Below, piece by piece: positions 10,974-24,910 of a stretch of DNA of 64,000 nt (within the stretch, counting starts at the first letter, position 1; every line of letters begins with the position of its first letter). The notes beneath the pieces are model-generated. The model ran no database searches, had not been told where the DNA came from, and saw nothing but the letters and a program-made list of their open reading frames with translations. Source of the DNA: Macrobrachium rosenbergii (Eukaryota; Arthropoda; Malacostraca; Decapoda; Palaemonidae); contig NC_089744.1 of the NCBI RefSeq assembly GCF_040412425.1, positions 43,131,599 to 43,195,598 on the forward strand, in the 5' to 3' direction. Position numbers and translations under genes: made by a program.

Positions 10974-13407
10974 TCTAGATCTGGATAACACCCAAAATCG
11001 ATCCGTCATGCAGACGTAGAGAAACCGTTTACTTCAACAGTCGAAAATATTCTCATTTTGTAGGTTTTCTATTACCTGGGTTTCTTGAATGGTAATAAAT
11101 CCCAGATACCTAACTTCAAGTTCAGGTACTCCGCTCACACAGCCCTTTGGTAAATGCCTAATGGGTGCTGGAACTATTTTGACTGTGAAGCTTACCTACA
11201 GCAGGAAGAGGATACTATTTCACATCGCATGTAATCACAATCTGGTACTACCGAACCATAAAAAAAGTTTTTCTTACTATTTTTCACTCGCTGATTCTCT
11301 CCCAAATCTCTTGAAACGTTTTTTGGTACTACTATCACAACAGAATGACAATTAAGACCCAATTAGTAAAGGCGTGTGTGCCGGGAAAAACAAAAGAACG
11401 TCCCAAAATGTTTCTTCCTCCTGCAGCTAATGTGGAGTCTCTTGGGGGGAGGGGGGGGTGACGGGGGGAGGGGCTAGAAGGGCGACAAACTTCCGCATGG
11501 CCTTAATGGCCGACATCCCGTACTCCCTTGGAGGGCTACAAGAGGCTTCTCCCGAAGACCCCCTCTTATCCCCTCCCCTCCTCCGCCTCACGTGCATATA
11601 CAACACTCGCCTCCTTCAGTCTTTGTCTCCACAAATATCTGGCCACACGTAAAATGTAGGTCTAGATACCAGGGGTGCCATTCCCCTACTGATAATATGT
11701 TGGGGTTGGGGGTGATGCAACATTTGATAACAAACCGAATTTGATCGGAGCTTCTACAAATATATCAAGATTTTTTTTATTTAAACGGCGCATAATAGGA
11801 TTTGTATCAACGTGAGGACACGTTTATAATTATGGATCTAATCTACGCGAATCTTATCAAATCATATTTATCCGTAGTTGTGAACGTCTGTCCACCCACT
11901 GACAAATAACATATGTTGCACGAAGCTGTGAGTGAGTTTTATTTATGATCACACGTTGCACAACTTCATGACGTGATATCTGTACAGGAAGATAATAAAG
12001 TTATGTATGCATATGCCTTTTCCTATGACGAGCTAAGTCTGGAGATGCAAGACCGAAAGGATATAATTTGATCTCCCCTTGCCTAGGGAAGGGGTCATCT
12101 GCCCAGGCTTTTTTTTTAATCCTCAAAAACCTGAATACAGTACGGTAAAGAGAGGTCAAATTTTGGCGTTGTCAAGAAGAGTTCCAAATCACTTTTACAC
12201 AATTTCCATGACGCTTCAAATCCAATGGATAAGCAAACAAAGACAGCATATCAAGATGAAAGTAATAAGCACCCCACTACAACCAGCATCCCCCAAAATC
12301 CTCAATACAAGTCGATCACTGCAGAGAAAGCCCCGCACACAACGTCCGTCGCAGCCCCCCACAAGCTGCAATACACAAATGCCCACCGGATCACGTCATC
12401 CAGCCTCTACTTACCCCATCAAGCACCGCTAAGGAATAGGGAAAAGGGCGAAATACGAAAAGTGGAGACTGAAGCAGGAGACGGGAGAATGGGCATAAAT
12501 GGTTATGGCGGGCAGGTGATTATGCTGAGAAAACAAGAGAGCGTGACTACATGTAGGCGAGGAAACAAGAAACTGAAAAGAGATACAAAAGGAAAAGGGG
12601 GACGAATGAAGATGTCGGTAAGAGAGTCAAGGCAACTGAAAGTGAATCGAAGTTAAAAGCTGAGAGAAAGGAGACAAAGGAAAAGAAAAAGATGGGCCTC
12701 AAGTTTGAAAATAACAAGACGACGATATGGGTGGGGGTTAGGAGAAGGGAGGACTAAATTGGAAACAGAGAAGAGGGAAGGGAAAATTTACAAGGACGAC
12801 TGAAAAAGTGTAAAAAAAAAAAATAAAAATAAAAAAATAACAGGAGAGGCAAAGGGAGAGAGGCAGAAAAAGTGGGGGAAAAGACACTTGTACATAATAA
12901 AAGGAGACTGAAGAAGTGGTGACCAGTGGAAAGGCACGGGGGAGGGAGGGAGGGAGGGAGGGACTGAAAGCAGCAGAACAGAATGCAATAAATGAAAGAG
13001 ACAAAGTGGGATCAAAGACGACGCCGGACATTTTCGTACCGTCCAAACATCACCACCAATTAGAGTGCAAAGGGCTCAAGGCAGACCATGCAGCTTATTG
13101 AGAGCGGAGATAAATCTGCGCAAGTGATTGTAAATGTAAAAGAATGAGCGAGCAGCGTGACATCCATCATCGCATTGAATGAATCAAGGATGCCACATGG
13201 CAAGGGGTCTTCATGCATACTTCAATTCAATTGCACTAATGCAAATGCCGATGCCCCGGCCATTTATCAAGCAACGGGGCTTGCAAGCGCATCTGGCGTC
13301 AATCAGGCAAGTGAAAGCAGACAGCGCTTAGCTCTTTTCGACAATGAAAACAGCCCTGCGTCGGACAATTTTGACACACTTTCTAAAATCCTTTTAGAAA
13401 TACTATA

Positions 13408-13720
13408 ATGGAAGAGAACAGAATATAGGATTTGGGCCTAAGACCAATTGCTGGGACTTATGAGGTCATTCTGCTTTGAAAGGAAAAATTGTGAGTAGAA
13501 AGGTTTGGAAGGTGTAACAGGAGGAAAACCTCGCAGTTGCACTATGAAACAATTGACAGGAGAGGGTGGAAAGAATGATATAAGAGAATACGAACGTAGG
13601 TACAGTAAAAGGAATAAAAGGAGTTGCAGCTAGGGGCCGAAGGGATGATGCAAAGAGCCTTAAGTAATGCCTACAGTGCACCGCATGAGGTGCACTGACG
13701 GCAATAGCCCCCTACCGGGT
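13408..13720 (+). repeat. Interspersed repeat, copy 2
   Basis: Homologous to 5117-5404 and 40012-40302: GCTGGGACTTATGAGGTCAT, AACAGGAGGAAAACCTCGCA and GAGGTGCACTGACGGCAATA are shared with small changes. It ends in CCCCCTACCGGG, corresponding to the CCCCGCTACGGAGG that starts the minisatellite after copy 1. Confidence 0.8.
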
Positions 13721-14411
13721 TTAGACTACCAGAGGTCGCTTCAAGTAAGCGCTCTCTATAGGAGCTTTCTAGCTACTGTGTGCACTCGTAACACGGCGGT
13801 GGCTTGTACTTTTAGTCAAATTGCTTGCAGCCTTACCTTGGATTGGAAATACTACATCATTTTTCTAGAGATCGTTTTTGCCGTAGCGTGAAACACAAAG
13901 GTTACCTGCATTTCCTCTCAACAAAGAAAGAACAACGCTCCTTGGCAGAATCCTTGACAGAATCTAGGGTTAGGCATGATTTCGGAATAATGCCAAAATA
14001 AATCATGTCAGGGAATGGACGCGTTTACTTGAAACAGGTTATTTGAGACGGCCGCAATATGAGAAACAAACTTTCGTGCACCTTTTCGTGTATAGTTCTC
14101 TTAAAATCTAGTCTTCAATAATCCCTTTAATGTTGTCTTTCCTTCAAGACAAGGACACGCCACATACCTCTAACTCTACTCACCTTCAGTTTTATTCTGG
14201 TGTCATATTTAGGCTAATTGGCACGTGTCAGACCTTACAGCGGGGCAATGACCAAATGACTCAGCTGTGGACCGGCCATTAATCAACATGATCATTTGAG
14301 AGACAACCAAAATAACGAGTGACATGCGTCGCTTCACTGCTCTCAATTAATATAATTTCGAAATACCTCCCTAGTCTTTTCAAATTACAATAACAAAATA
14401 CAAAGGAACCA

Positions 14412-14459
<48 letters not shown>

Positions 14460-14460
14460 T
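14412..14460. repeat. (AAT)n microsatellite
   Basis: About 16 units. Confidence 0.95.
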
Positions 14461-14799
14461 TTCCTATTGCTAATAACGAACAAACTGATTCACTACGTAA
14501 ATAACCATCTAAACTGAACACTGACAACACCCCGATTCAAGAAGAAAAATATTGCCCTAAGAACAGGAAGAAAAAATACCAAATTATATATAAAAAGTGT
14601 ACCTAGATTTAAACACGTATATACGGATGTCCTGAACAAATATGATGAATCATTTTATATGTTTTGACTAGTCAACTGAAAGGCAATCTTTAATTATTCA
14701 ATTTCCGCCTTCTTAGACGTACATACACACACACACATATATAGTATATATAAGTATATATTAAACACATTAAACAATTTAATTTAATAGTGGTGGCTC

Positions 14800-14828
<29 letters not shown>
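14800..14828 (+). repeat. Poly(A) run of about 28
   Basis: An uninterrupted A tract after GTGGTGGCTC. It could be a retroposon tail on the plus strand; no element upstream is recognised. Confidence 0.8.
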
Positions 14829-14831
<3 letters not shown>

Positions 14832-15178
14832 ACGCGTGGATTTTATCTGTGAATCACACACGCACATACACACACACAGATGGAACAAGATGCTTCGTCT
14901 AACACACTGATAAAACTCCAAAGCAGAAAACTTCCATTAGCCGCTTCATACGCAGACAGAGGGGGGCCAGCAGCATCGTATCAACACCCATTCACACCTG
15001 AATGCATCAGCGATTATCAATTTTTTTTTTTAAACAGACATCTTTGATTTTAATAATTTCTTTAAGGGCAGACTTCTTTGATTTTAATAACTTCTTTACG
15101 GGAAGAAATACACAAACACGACAAAATCTGGTTTTTAACTGGAATACACAGCATCTGTGTACCGATAATGTACATAAA

Positions 15179-15179
<1 letters not shown>

Positions 15180-15215
<36 letters not shown>
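15180..15215. repeat. (GA)n microsatellite
   Basis: About 17 units. Confidence 0.95.
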
Positions 15216-15221
<6 letters not shown>

Positions 15222-15469
15222 GCTTCGTTCCCTTTCACGCTAGTTGTGACCTTCCTTCCATCACAGCTCTATCATCCATAAGTTTAATTCCTACCTACAT
15301 CACAGTAAAAAATTATAACGAATACGAAAAGAAGACGGTAAAGCGATTACTTCCCTCATGAACCAAAACAAGAGAGATCCCTTTTTTGTTGTTTTCTCTC
15401 AAGTCAGAAAGCTGAAAATCATGAGCGCAAGTCTTGCATCAGTATAAATGACTCACCACGTCGAGTCTG

Positions 15470-15520
15470 CCTCTCCCGGCCCGGGGAGGCCTGGCTTCTC
15501 GGTGCATGTGCACCGAAGCC
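15470..15520. repeat. Two adjacent GC-rich hairpins
   Basis: CCTCTCCCGGCCCGGGGAGG (15470-15489) is an imperfect palindrome. GGCTTCTCGGTGCA (15493-15506) pairs with TGCACCGAAGCC (15509-15520) with a 2-base bulge. They sit at the start of a GC-rich island to about 15690. Confidence 0.7.
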
Positions 15521-15977
15521 ACCACCGTACCCCTCCTAATCTACCCACCCCCAACCATAGTAACACGTCACCACCAGAGGGGGATCACGGCAACGACCTA
15601 TCCCCAGCCCCAGGACCCACAGACCCATACCGCAACCGTTGCTATGACAACCACATACTGCAACCTCCTCCCCTGACCAGAACCGAAGCGATCAGTTCTC
15701 TCTCTCTCTCTCTGAATGACTCTCGGTATCACGTCAGCCATAAAATATAAAAATAGAACCACCAACGCCACACATGAGGGAAACAACTTTCGAAACAATG
15801 GGGCATTTCTTCCGTGATGATGCACAAATACTAACTGTCATATCCTGGTATTCTCTCTCACAGCATATACAAGGCCTCATTTTTCATCACAACTTAAGCG
15901 TTCAAAGAAGTGACCATTCAATTTCTCTAAATAAGGCTATATAGAGTATTCCTTTTTGTGACATGCAATTTTCCTTC

Positions 15978-15979
<2 letters not shown>

Positions 15980-16040
<61 letters not shown>
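15980..16040. repeat. (ATT)n microsatellite
   Basis: 20 units, 150 bp from the LINE relic at 16190. Confidence 0.95.
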
Positions 16041-16043
<3 letters not shown>

Positions 16044-16189
16044 AGGATGAACCTTATTCATACGCAACAAGCTTCCAAAGAATATGGTGTCGATTCGAAA
16101 GAAGTAAAAGAAGGCAATGGGAAATATAGAAAGACTAATTATTAAAATACATGGAGAATTGTATTAGGATGATAATGCATTGCATCTTC

Positions 16190-16640
16190 GCTTGAACTTT
16201 TAAAGTTCCGCCTGCTTGACACCCTCAGGGAGACTGTTCCACAGTCCAACGGTGTGAGGAATAAAGGACATCTGGAGACTGGAACAGAAGGGTTCGACGG
16301 ATAGGCACATTTACTATGTGTCGGTGCTGCTGTTCAGCGAATCTTGTTGCTCTCGGCAGGAAATGGGGATCAGGGATCAATTATTGTGCATGCGTAAGAT
16401 CTCTGTTGAAATACAAGTTATGAAAAATATACAAACAAGAGACCATCAGTCGAACCACTCTTTCTAAAAGGGATAAATCTCTGGCAGAAGCAGACATCCA
16501 CACTGGAGAACAGTATTCTAGTAAAGGAAGGACAGATGACCTAAAACAGGTTGCACTGATGTTAAAAACGTTATAAATATATGAGGCCTTATATACAATA
16601 CCTAACTTTCGTGCGGCATTTCCTGACACTTTCATTAAAT
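16190..16640 (-). pseudogene. Non-LTR retrotransposon relic, post-RT C-terminal segment
   Basis: On the minus strand FRSSVLPLLEYCSPVWMSAS and LSLLERVVR appear at about 16550-16430, then PRATRFAEQQHRHIVNVPIR at about 16350-16290, then SHRWTVEQSP. This order (VLPLLEYCSPVW ... RVVR ... TR-QQHRH--NVP ... LWNSLPEGV) is typical of Jockey/CR1-like C-termini. At least two frameshifts are present, and the expected LWNSLPEGV is visible only in a shifted frame near 16240. It is a different lineage from the relics at 27 and 63 kb. Confidence 0.7.
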
Positions 16641-16748
16641 GTTTCTCAAAGTAAGCTGCAAGTCAAAAGTCACACCTAGAATAGTTAATATCTGTGTGGT
16701 TTTATGCATCCGTTTACAAAAAGAGAAAACAGTTCCTTCTGGTATATA

Positions 16749-16749
<1 letters not shown>

Positions 16750-16832
<83 letters not shown>
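16750..16832. repeat. (TA)n microsatellite
   Basis: About 41 units. Confidence 0.95.
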
Positions 16833-16839
<7 letters not shown>

Positions 16840-18685
16840 ACCGAGTTAAAAGAAAACCTGTTTCTTATTCATTAAAATATGAATGCATTTAGAGCACTTC
16901 TGAAGCCATACAACGAAAAAGGTGACATGCTTCATGTTCTACAGCTGAAGTAAATAGTAATAAATTTTGCTTTTCGCTAAATTCAAATAAGCGACTTTTA
17001 CGACTCGACTCGGCTTTAAATTGACACCAAAATCAGTATCCTATAATGAAAACTAACTTCACAAAGGTAGATCAAAGATCACAAATGCATGAAATGGCAA
17101 ACACAACGTTGAACAAATCAAAGATAAATATCACTAAATGCAAACGCGGTCAGAAAGTTAGAATATATATAAATACACACATACATATATATATATATAT
17201 AATATATATACACACATATATATACGTTTTCTATATATGGTATTGAAGACTTCTATCTAGTTCCCCGTAACAATCAAAATCTACAAAAGCAATGAGCAGG
17301 AAACGCAATGAGAAATGTAACAGTTCTCCCAGAATAGGAAGTCAAGCCAATATAATTTTCTACCTTTAAAATATTTGTACCTAGTAAGATTTCTTCATAC
17401 TTATATTATCTACTGATGGTACATAATGTTACTGAAATTACTTCCATGGGGTGGAAATATGGCAAATTAGTCATTTGATAAAGAACGGAAGAGAACAGAA
17501 ACAATGAGTGTAAAGACCATGTAAATAACACATCGAAAAAACTCTTCTGATTGCTACGAATAGATGACATTTCTGACCACATACAAATATCAACAAGGAA
17601 GTATAATTTGCGACTTATTTTTAAAATATCACAAAAAGGTGGTCGCAACAGACGACCACATGTGCAAAGGCTGAAAACACTCCATTAAAAGATTAATGAG
17701 AAGGCAGAGGCTTTGGGTCACCAGCAATACAAAGCACACACCATAGTATCAGGAATCAAAGGTTCGCTGACCATGACATACGAGTATGAAAATGACTTCC
17801 GCTGGTGTAGCGCTACTCCTTGTTTCGCCGTTGTTCGCTTCCCTCTGCTTTCAAACGCTGCAGCGTCAAAGGCCTTCCATTTTTTTTCTACATGTTGTAA
17901 TTTATATCGTTCTGTTAACTATTGCAGTATATATATGGTGACTAGCAATTCATAGTTTAGGTAACATTGTAACTTACGACAATACCGTAACGCTATAACC
18001 TTGCGAAACCAGCAAATATTAAACCTCCAATAAAGTTGATTCACTGGCTCTGCAAATTCTATTTTACAGATTTTTTTTATACAATGAGATCTATGCAGAA
18101 ACAAGAAAACGCTGAAAGAACTAGAGTGGGACTTAGCCCCGAAGATATCACCCAAATCCTCTCTTGAAAGATGTAACGAAATACTCCCACGTCGTATCGG
18201 TGGAATTTTATGACCAAGGTACGGAGAGAAAAAATAACTTATTCGTGCATTTATATAATTCGGGGAAGCAAAAACTGAAAAAATTCTGACTCTGCTTCGG
18301 AGTGGACAGCACGAGTTGATGCTTGGAGACAGACCCAGTACGGTCAGGTTCTGCGGAAATATCAAAAAGTCAAGGGCATCTGACAGAAAAAGTACTGAGT
18401 ATGGTTGCAACAATTTGAAGAATGTCCATCTTCACACTACTTTTACATTGCTTTTATTATTCAATTTATTGCGAAGGATTTTTTTATTTCTGAGTATTAA
18501 TTCCTCTGCGATTCTTCTACCACCCACTCACTGGAAATGAGCCACATTTTTGTACCTCCCGGCAAACTGACTGAGTGCCAAGTTTTATGAATTCCTACAA
18601 AAATACCGCAATTATACAAATAAATAGCAAATATTAAAATGTTTTGTCCATCTACATACACGTACGTATTCTCAATTTATACATA

Positions 18686-18692
<7 letters not shown>

Positions 18693-18780
<88 letters not shown>

Positions 18781-18888
18781 TACATGTATAGCCTATATAT
18801 AATCATTGGTTTGATACATGAAGCGTTGGAATTAGTAGATATTTCCATGTGAGGTTACCCTGATTCAGGAGTTGAACCTTGTTTATAC

Positions 18889-18968
<80 letters not shown>
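18693..18968. repeat. Two (TA)n tracts with a 120-bp spacer
   Basis: TA at 18693-18770 and 18891-18968, each flanked by short CA runs. The spacer is unique-looking. Confidence 0.95.
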
Positions 18969-18976
<8 letters not shown>

Positions 18977-19273
18977 AACACATACAAGGAAAAGTTGATA
19001 AACACGAACTTTTCAGAGTAGATTCTGATGAGGCTACTGCACTGAAAGAGAAGTGCCAAATGACTTCGTAAATTATTTTGTGAATTTCTGGGGCACTGAA
19101 AAGTTGCAAAAACAATTTTACTTCTAAAAATAAAATTGGCTCGTTGTTTCCCACTACATAATTTTCTCTTATTATAATTCCAGCATTTCCTCTTGAAACT
19201 AAAACGCGCTATATGATATTTATGACAGATGGAAACAACATTCTTCAAAACTCGACAAAATATTTAGATAAAC

Positions 19274-19278
<5 letters not shown>

Positions 19279-19335
<57 letters not shown>
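19279..19335. repeat. (GA)n microsatellite
   Basis: About 28 units. Confidence 0.95.
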
Positions 19336-19337
<2 letters not shown>

Positions 19338-20409
19338 CACGTGGTGTACCCATCTAAAACGAAAACGATCTGACTGGCTACATTCTTACCTGGAAAAAGA
19401 AAGAGATATAAAAGATTTAACAAAGAGAAAACGGTGCAAAAAACATAGTAAACGATACAAAAATAAGAGAATGTTTGTGTACGTCAGTAGAAACTCGCGA
19501 TATATTTATTTGCAATAACAATACTTGTATCATAAAAATAACATTAACAATCATTTCTATTACTATTAAAATAGCAATTTTGTAAACAGTAATAAAATCT
19601 TACAAAAGCATATATATAGGTAACAATAACAAAAGAGATCAATTGCGAAAACTGTAATCATGAAGAACTACCGTGCATAGCAGCCAAATACGGTGTACCA
19701 AGGTCCACAGAATAGCCACACCCGCGGACCTTGCTAGACGCTGTAAAACGAAGTCTGATGTTTGCCTTTCAACAAACTCAAGAAACTGACCACTGGATTA
19801 TACCCTCACGTTACTTTTAGCTACAACCACTCCATCCTCGTACTTGCCCACTGGCCCCATCCCTTAGTTCAGGTACTCACTCTTACTGTAATCATCAGAG
19901 CAAGACAAGATCGGGTAAGTTGCGACGCTATAGCATAATTTTCAATCCACTTCGAGGATCTGAGCACAGTAAAGAAATTTGTAGTTATATCTTTAATATA
20001 TAAGTGCTGATGGCCGGAAAGGTGAAACACTATACATGTAAGACTATAAGCATCCTTTAAACCTAGAACAGCTAAGAAATAAACACTGGAAAAAAAACTA
20101 GATACCACTTCTTAATATAGAAGGTTTTAAGACAAATCACATTGACTTTTCTGTTTAACGATCTCCCCATTAACAGACCATAGTCTTAGGCAGTGATAAT
20201 CGCATTACACTAATCTTCCTGTGAAGAAGGGAAGACCAACGGACGGAGAATTTCCTAATCCTTCGACTTGCGAGAGCAATGCGGGACACAATAATCCTCT
20301 TCTTGGGCAAGCACAACTTGCCATGGAATCCGAACTGCTCCAGACATCTCGGTCGACCTTGCGGGCAAATTCACGTTTCTGGCAGTAATCTCAGCAGTTA
20401 TCTAAACGT

Positions 20410-20412
<3 letters not shown>

Positions 20413-20489
<77 letters not shown>
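20413..20489. repeat. (GA)n microsatellite
   Basis: About 38 units. Together with 20699-20782 it creates the false open frame at 20279-20869. Confidence 0.95.
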
Positions 20490-20490
<1 letters not shown>

Positions 20491-20695
20491 AAGTAATCTG
20501 TCTACAGCTAAGCGATTAAACCGAACAGTCGGTAAAAATAAGGCAACCGTTTCTATAAGGCCGAACTGCACGACGAAAGTGAGAGTCAATAAAACAAGAG
20601 ACCTGGAAGAAGCTGAAGGCCAGGAAACCGCCATCAAGTCACGAGATTTCGAGGAGGACATAGCTTGGCTAACGGGCTTGCAATTTCATCTTCCG

Positions 20696-20698
<3 letters not shown>

Positions 20699-20782
<84 letters not shown>
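20699..20782. repeat. (GA)n microsatellite
   Basis: About 42 units, directly following CACGA as does the tract at 20413 (GTGACGA). Confidence 0.95.
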
Positions 20783-20787
<5 letters not shown>

Positions 20788-21890
20788 ACTTTTCTTCCAA
20801 GATTCGGAAACATTTACTGTCAGTGTTTGTGAAATCTATCTACTATGCCTTCCCTTTGGCCTACTCTAAATCCTTAAATAAAGTCAAGGCCAACCAGAAT
20901 CCCAGCTGCACCGATGAGTATTTTCGGCACCAGTAACACCTGGCTCTCTTCGGTACTGGCGACATATGGGAATGTGCCTGCAGGCCTGCACAGAACACAC
21001 GTGCACGCGCTCGCGCACACATACACTTACAACACACGCGTACCTGCCACAAGGTAATGAACACCTGAATATCGAGACTGCCAGCAAACATGGCACTTGC
21101 ACAATTTCTTCGTCATTTGGCTTGAAGTAAATTACCATTTCATAAGACCACTTACACTTCAATTAGCTGACATCATTATCAAAGATGGTTAATGAATATC
21201 AATGACCTCTCTCCCAACGCATTTTTGTCGTTTGCTACGAAACTTGTTTTTCCATGTTTAGTTATGAAGGTATCAGAGTGGTCATCCTAGAGGCCTTTTC
21301 GTGAAAATAAAACATTAACCACAGGCAAAGAAAAGTCGGCAATGCAAGACAATTGATTCGTCCCTAACCTTAAGCCAGAGGCGATTAAATTTTTCAATGC
21401 AACCACCACAAATTACGTGACAATTCCGCCATTTTAGACTGTGTCAATTGATCGTAGTCTGTCAGGATTTAAAACTTGCAACTCCACCTACTGTATCATA
21501 AGCAGACAAGAAATCATTAAATATATCATTCACTAAGCATGTGAAACTTACATCACGCCCATTAACGTCTGCAAGATGGCCGAGGCCAACCATCATCATT
21601 ATTCATTTCCCTCTACACGCTTTCCATCTCATGAAACCGAGACCAATACCTGCTTTTCCCTACAAGAGTAAATAAAGAAAAATTTTCTTCACACAGACAT
21701 GAATAAAATACAGGCATGGAACCTGTTCATTATGAATCAACAACTTGAGTCAGTATGAGTGTTAACAATTACTTAATTCAGTAGCATTTATTTAATCTTA
21801 TACGCACATTGCATAACACATATATACACATGCACACACACACATATATATATAATATATATTTTATGTATATACATATATCATATTATA

Positions 21891-21956
21891 AAATTAAAGG
21901 TGAGAGAAACTAAAGCAACTGATAAATTAAAGGTGAGAGAAACTAAAGCAACTGAT
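21891..21956. repeat. Exact 33-bp tandem duplication
   Basis: 21891-21923 and 21924-21956 are identical (AAATTAAAGGTGAGAGAAAC...). Confidence 0.95.
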
Positions 21957-23079
21957 GGGTACAAACCGAGAAATGCCCTGGCCTGACAACCTTGGCAAAC
22001 CATAAGACCAGCAAGAACGTCCTCGAACTCCCAAATCAGTGATGCATAATCACATCAGCGCAGTACCCAACCTCTCCCTAATCGCACATCGCACATAACC
22101 CATGCCAATTACATAAATAGATAAGCACCATCAACGATATACAAGGAGAAGTCAGCGGTGCTCTAAAGGCCTTCTCCATCAAGGATCGGGAATAGTCTTT
22201 TCCTGATTCTTGTTCTGCACAGTCCTGCACCTATAAAGAGTTGCCACATATCAGCTCGTTTTCGAGGGGTGCCCATCACTAAAAAACGGCCCCTGACATC
22301 CTCCCCAACCTCTCCAAAAAAGAAAGAGAAAAAGATGGAGTACGCAGATGGGGGGGGGGGGACACGCTTAACCAAGTTAGCCTTCATCTGGTAAGTTCAC
22401 TTGCCGCGACAAATAACAATGATGAACTATAGCACGAAAAAGATTCAAGTTTACTTGTTCTGGGCGCTGACCGTCAGACTACAATTGACATTAGTGTATA
22501 AGGTACTTTACTGAATAGGTATAATCTTTCTTAGACGGAAATGAAAATAAAATAATGTATGGCACAAATACACGAATAGCACGAGAACTATACCGAGGAG
22601 TAAACATGAGAAATATTCCAGGAAAGAGGTACTGTACACAAAGCCTTAAATTTACCGGGTTCGTTTTTTAAAGTTTCGTTCGCTCATTGAAAATCTAGCA
22701 AGCGTTGGCACCACGAGAAATCATCTGGTCCACTAGTGTCTCCTACCTACCAATGTCATTTCCCTTTAAACTAAGCACTACATTCTGCTAGGTTTTGATT
22801 TATTTTTTTATAACAATTAATTGTTGCTTTGTTCCCGAATCCCTCCAGATATAATTTACCCCTGACAAAAAAAAGGGGGATCTAACGCCTAAAAATATTA
22901 AGATGGCAACATGCCTCCAGGAAGGTTCACAGTTCACACACCGCACTTGTCACTCAACTAATTGCTTGCACTAATTTTTATTTAAATTTTGGCGAGGAAA
23001 ATATTATGATAAAATTTCCTGCCTATTCTATAAAAATATAACGCTTAACACGATGATGGAATGCAAGTAGTCAGTGGAT

Positions 23080-23132
23080 GGGAGTTATATTAAAGTTTTA
23101 CGCTTTCCACTGGGAGTTATATTAAAGTTTTA
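23080..23132. repeat. 21-bp direct repeat, 32-bp period
   Basis: GGGAGTTATATTAAAGTTTT plus A at 23080-23100 recurs at 23112-23132. Confidence 0.85.
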
Positions 23133-24590
23133 AGCTTGTCTTACAATTTAAAAGTTCAAGCATAAAACTGATTTTAATATCATAAAAAGCGATTTTATTT
23201 GCAAAGGACTCGTTATCACTTGTAGCACAGACTGACTTTTCAAAATGAAGCCATGCGAGGTAAAGAGTTCTTGTTTCTTTTACAAGTTGTCCTCACTGAT
23301 GTATGTAATGAAAAGACAAACAGCATTAATGAACTATTTAGATGCTCTCAGGTGATCTCTTGTGACAGCTGACGAGTGTGACCTTTCCTCTTAAGAGTGC
23401 AATGACAACCGAACATTTGCTTCTACTCCGTATTGTTTATTCTTCAGTAAAACTAAAAAAATAGTATTAAAAATTAATATATTTCGATTTTATTTTACAA
23501 TTTGATAATAAATTAATTAGTCCTGTAAAATTCTTATTCGATTAAATAAATGGAAAAATGTTAAAATAACAAACTTGCATAATAAACATAACTAGTGCTT
23601 AATGCAACACTGGCACACCAATGTTTTGTAAATCTAAATATGTGACAAAAGACAGAGCTTTCTTACAATTTTGACTTAGATATAATTTGACAATGATGAC
23701 TCATATACCAATACTTTTTGACAGAATTTATCGTATTTTCTGTAGTAAAACAAGAAAAACGACGAAAACAACTACGGTGACAGTTCTTGTGTTTGGAAAT
23801 AAGCTTAAGATTCGATTCCTATATATTTGTGGGTCATGGTACGTTGCTGAACAAATCGAGATATTGTGTTTGGGTACTAACCGATATTTCTAATAACGAT
23901 AGAAACGATGACGGGTGGAGAACTATGTTATTAAACAATCATGTTGATCGTGAATTTATGGCAACACAAGGGCACCACTGAGAATGTATGAAAGTTTTGT
24001 CAGTAATGTTTCTTTAATGTTATGCAACAAAGTCCAAGTTAGGAAGGTTTTCATTGCTGGCTTCATGAGACGAACTGAAAGAGAACTTGGGAAAATGAAA
24101 GATTGTTTTGCACGATCATGATAAGGGGTGCTCGAACGAGTGATAAAAGAATGGAATTGGCTGGAGCTTGAAGACGTCAAAATAAAATTAAATATTTCTC
24201 CTACCCCAAAACATGTGGATCTCAAACGTGCATAAAAGAGAACTATGACTTCAAGATACTCAAATTTGTTACAGCAATCAATTACAGTGAACAACACTGG
24301 TCAAAATATGTTCGACAAGTCGAGAGAATTAAATTAATTTCGAGGTAGTTTGGACGTCATAATGACAGTGTTAACGTTAAAAAAAAATATATATCGCTGA
24401 GGCATAGAAAGACGGAAGTGTTACGGAAAGGGAAGAGAAAGGTGAAAGCTTTCAGAAAAGGGAGGATGGGGAGGAGGTCTATGAACTGCGGCTTCTGTTA
24501 AATGACAGTATATTTAATCCCTTGAAGTTATGACTCGCTTTTACAAGAACGAATTTGGAGAGATACTTCTCCATTTATGTGAATAATTTC

Positions 24591-24910
<320 letters not shown>

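Larger units (their letters stand above)
9709..13407. other. No gene recognised
   Basis: Apart from the listed microsatellites this holds G-rich runs (9856-9895, 11448-11470) and a purine-rich stretch at 12420-13000. The stretch gives long lysine/arginine frames (12079-12656) without conserved features. Confidence 0.6.

Noticed and set aside
12079..12656. Overlapping frames of 117 and 143 codons
   Set aside because: Purine-rich composition keeps the strand free of stops; residues are mostly K, R, G, E and T with no motif.
13466..13681. Conserved minus-strand peptide RHYLR-F--SLRP also seen at 40028-40267
   Set aside because: The similarity is explained by two copies of the 290-bp interspersed repeat; stops and indels differ between copies.
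20279..20869. 196-codon frame with two RERE blocks
   Set aside because: Two (GA)n arrays remove stops; the linking sequence has no recognised domain and the antisense frame is equally open.
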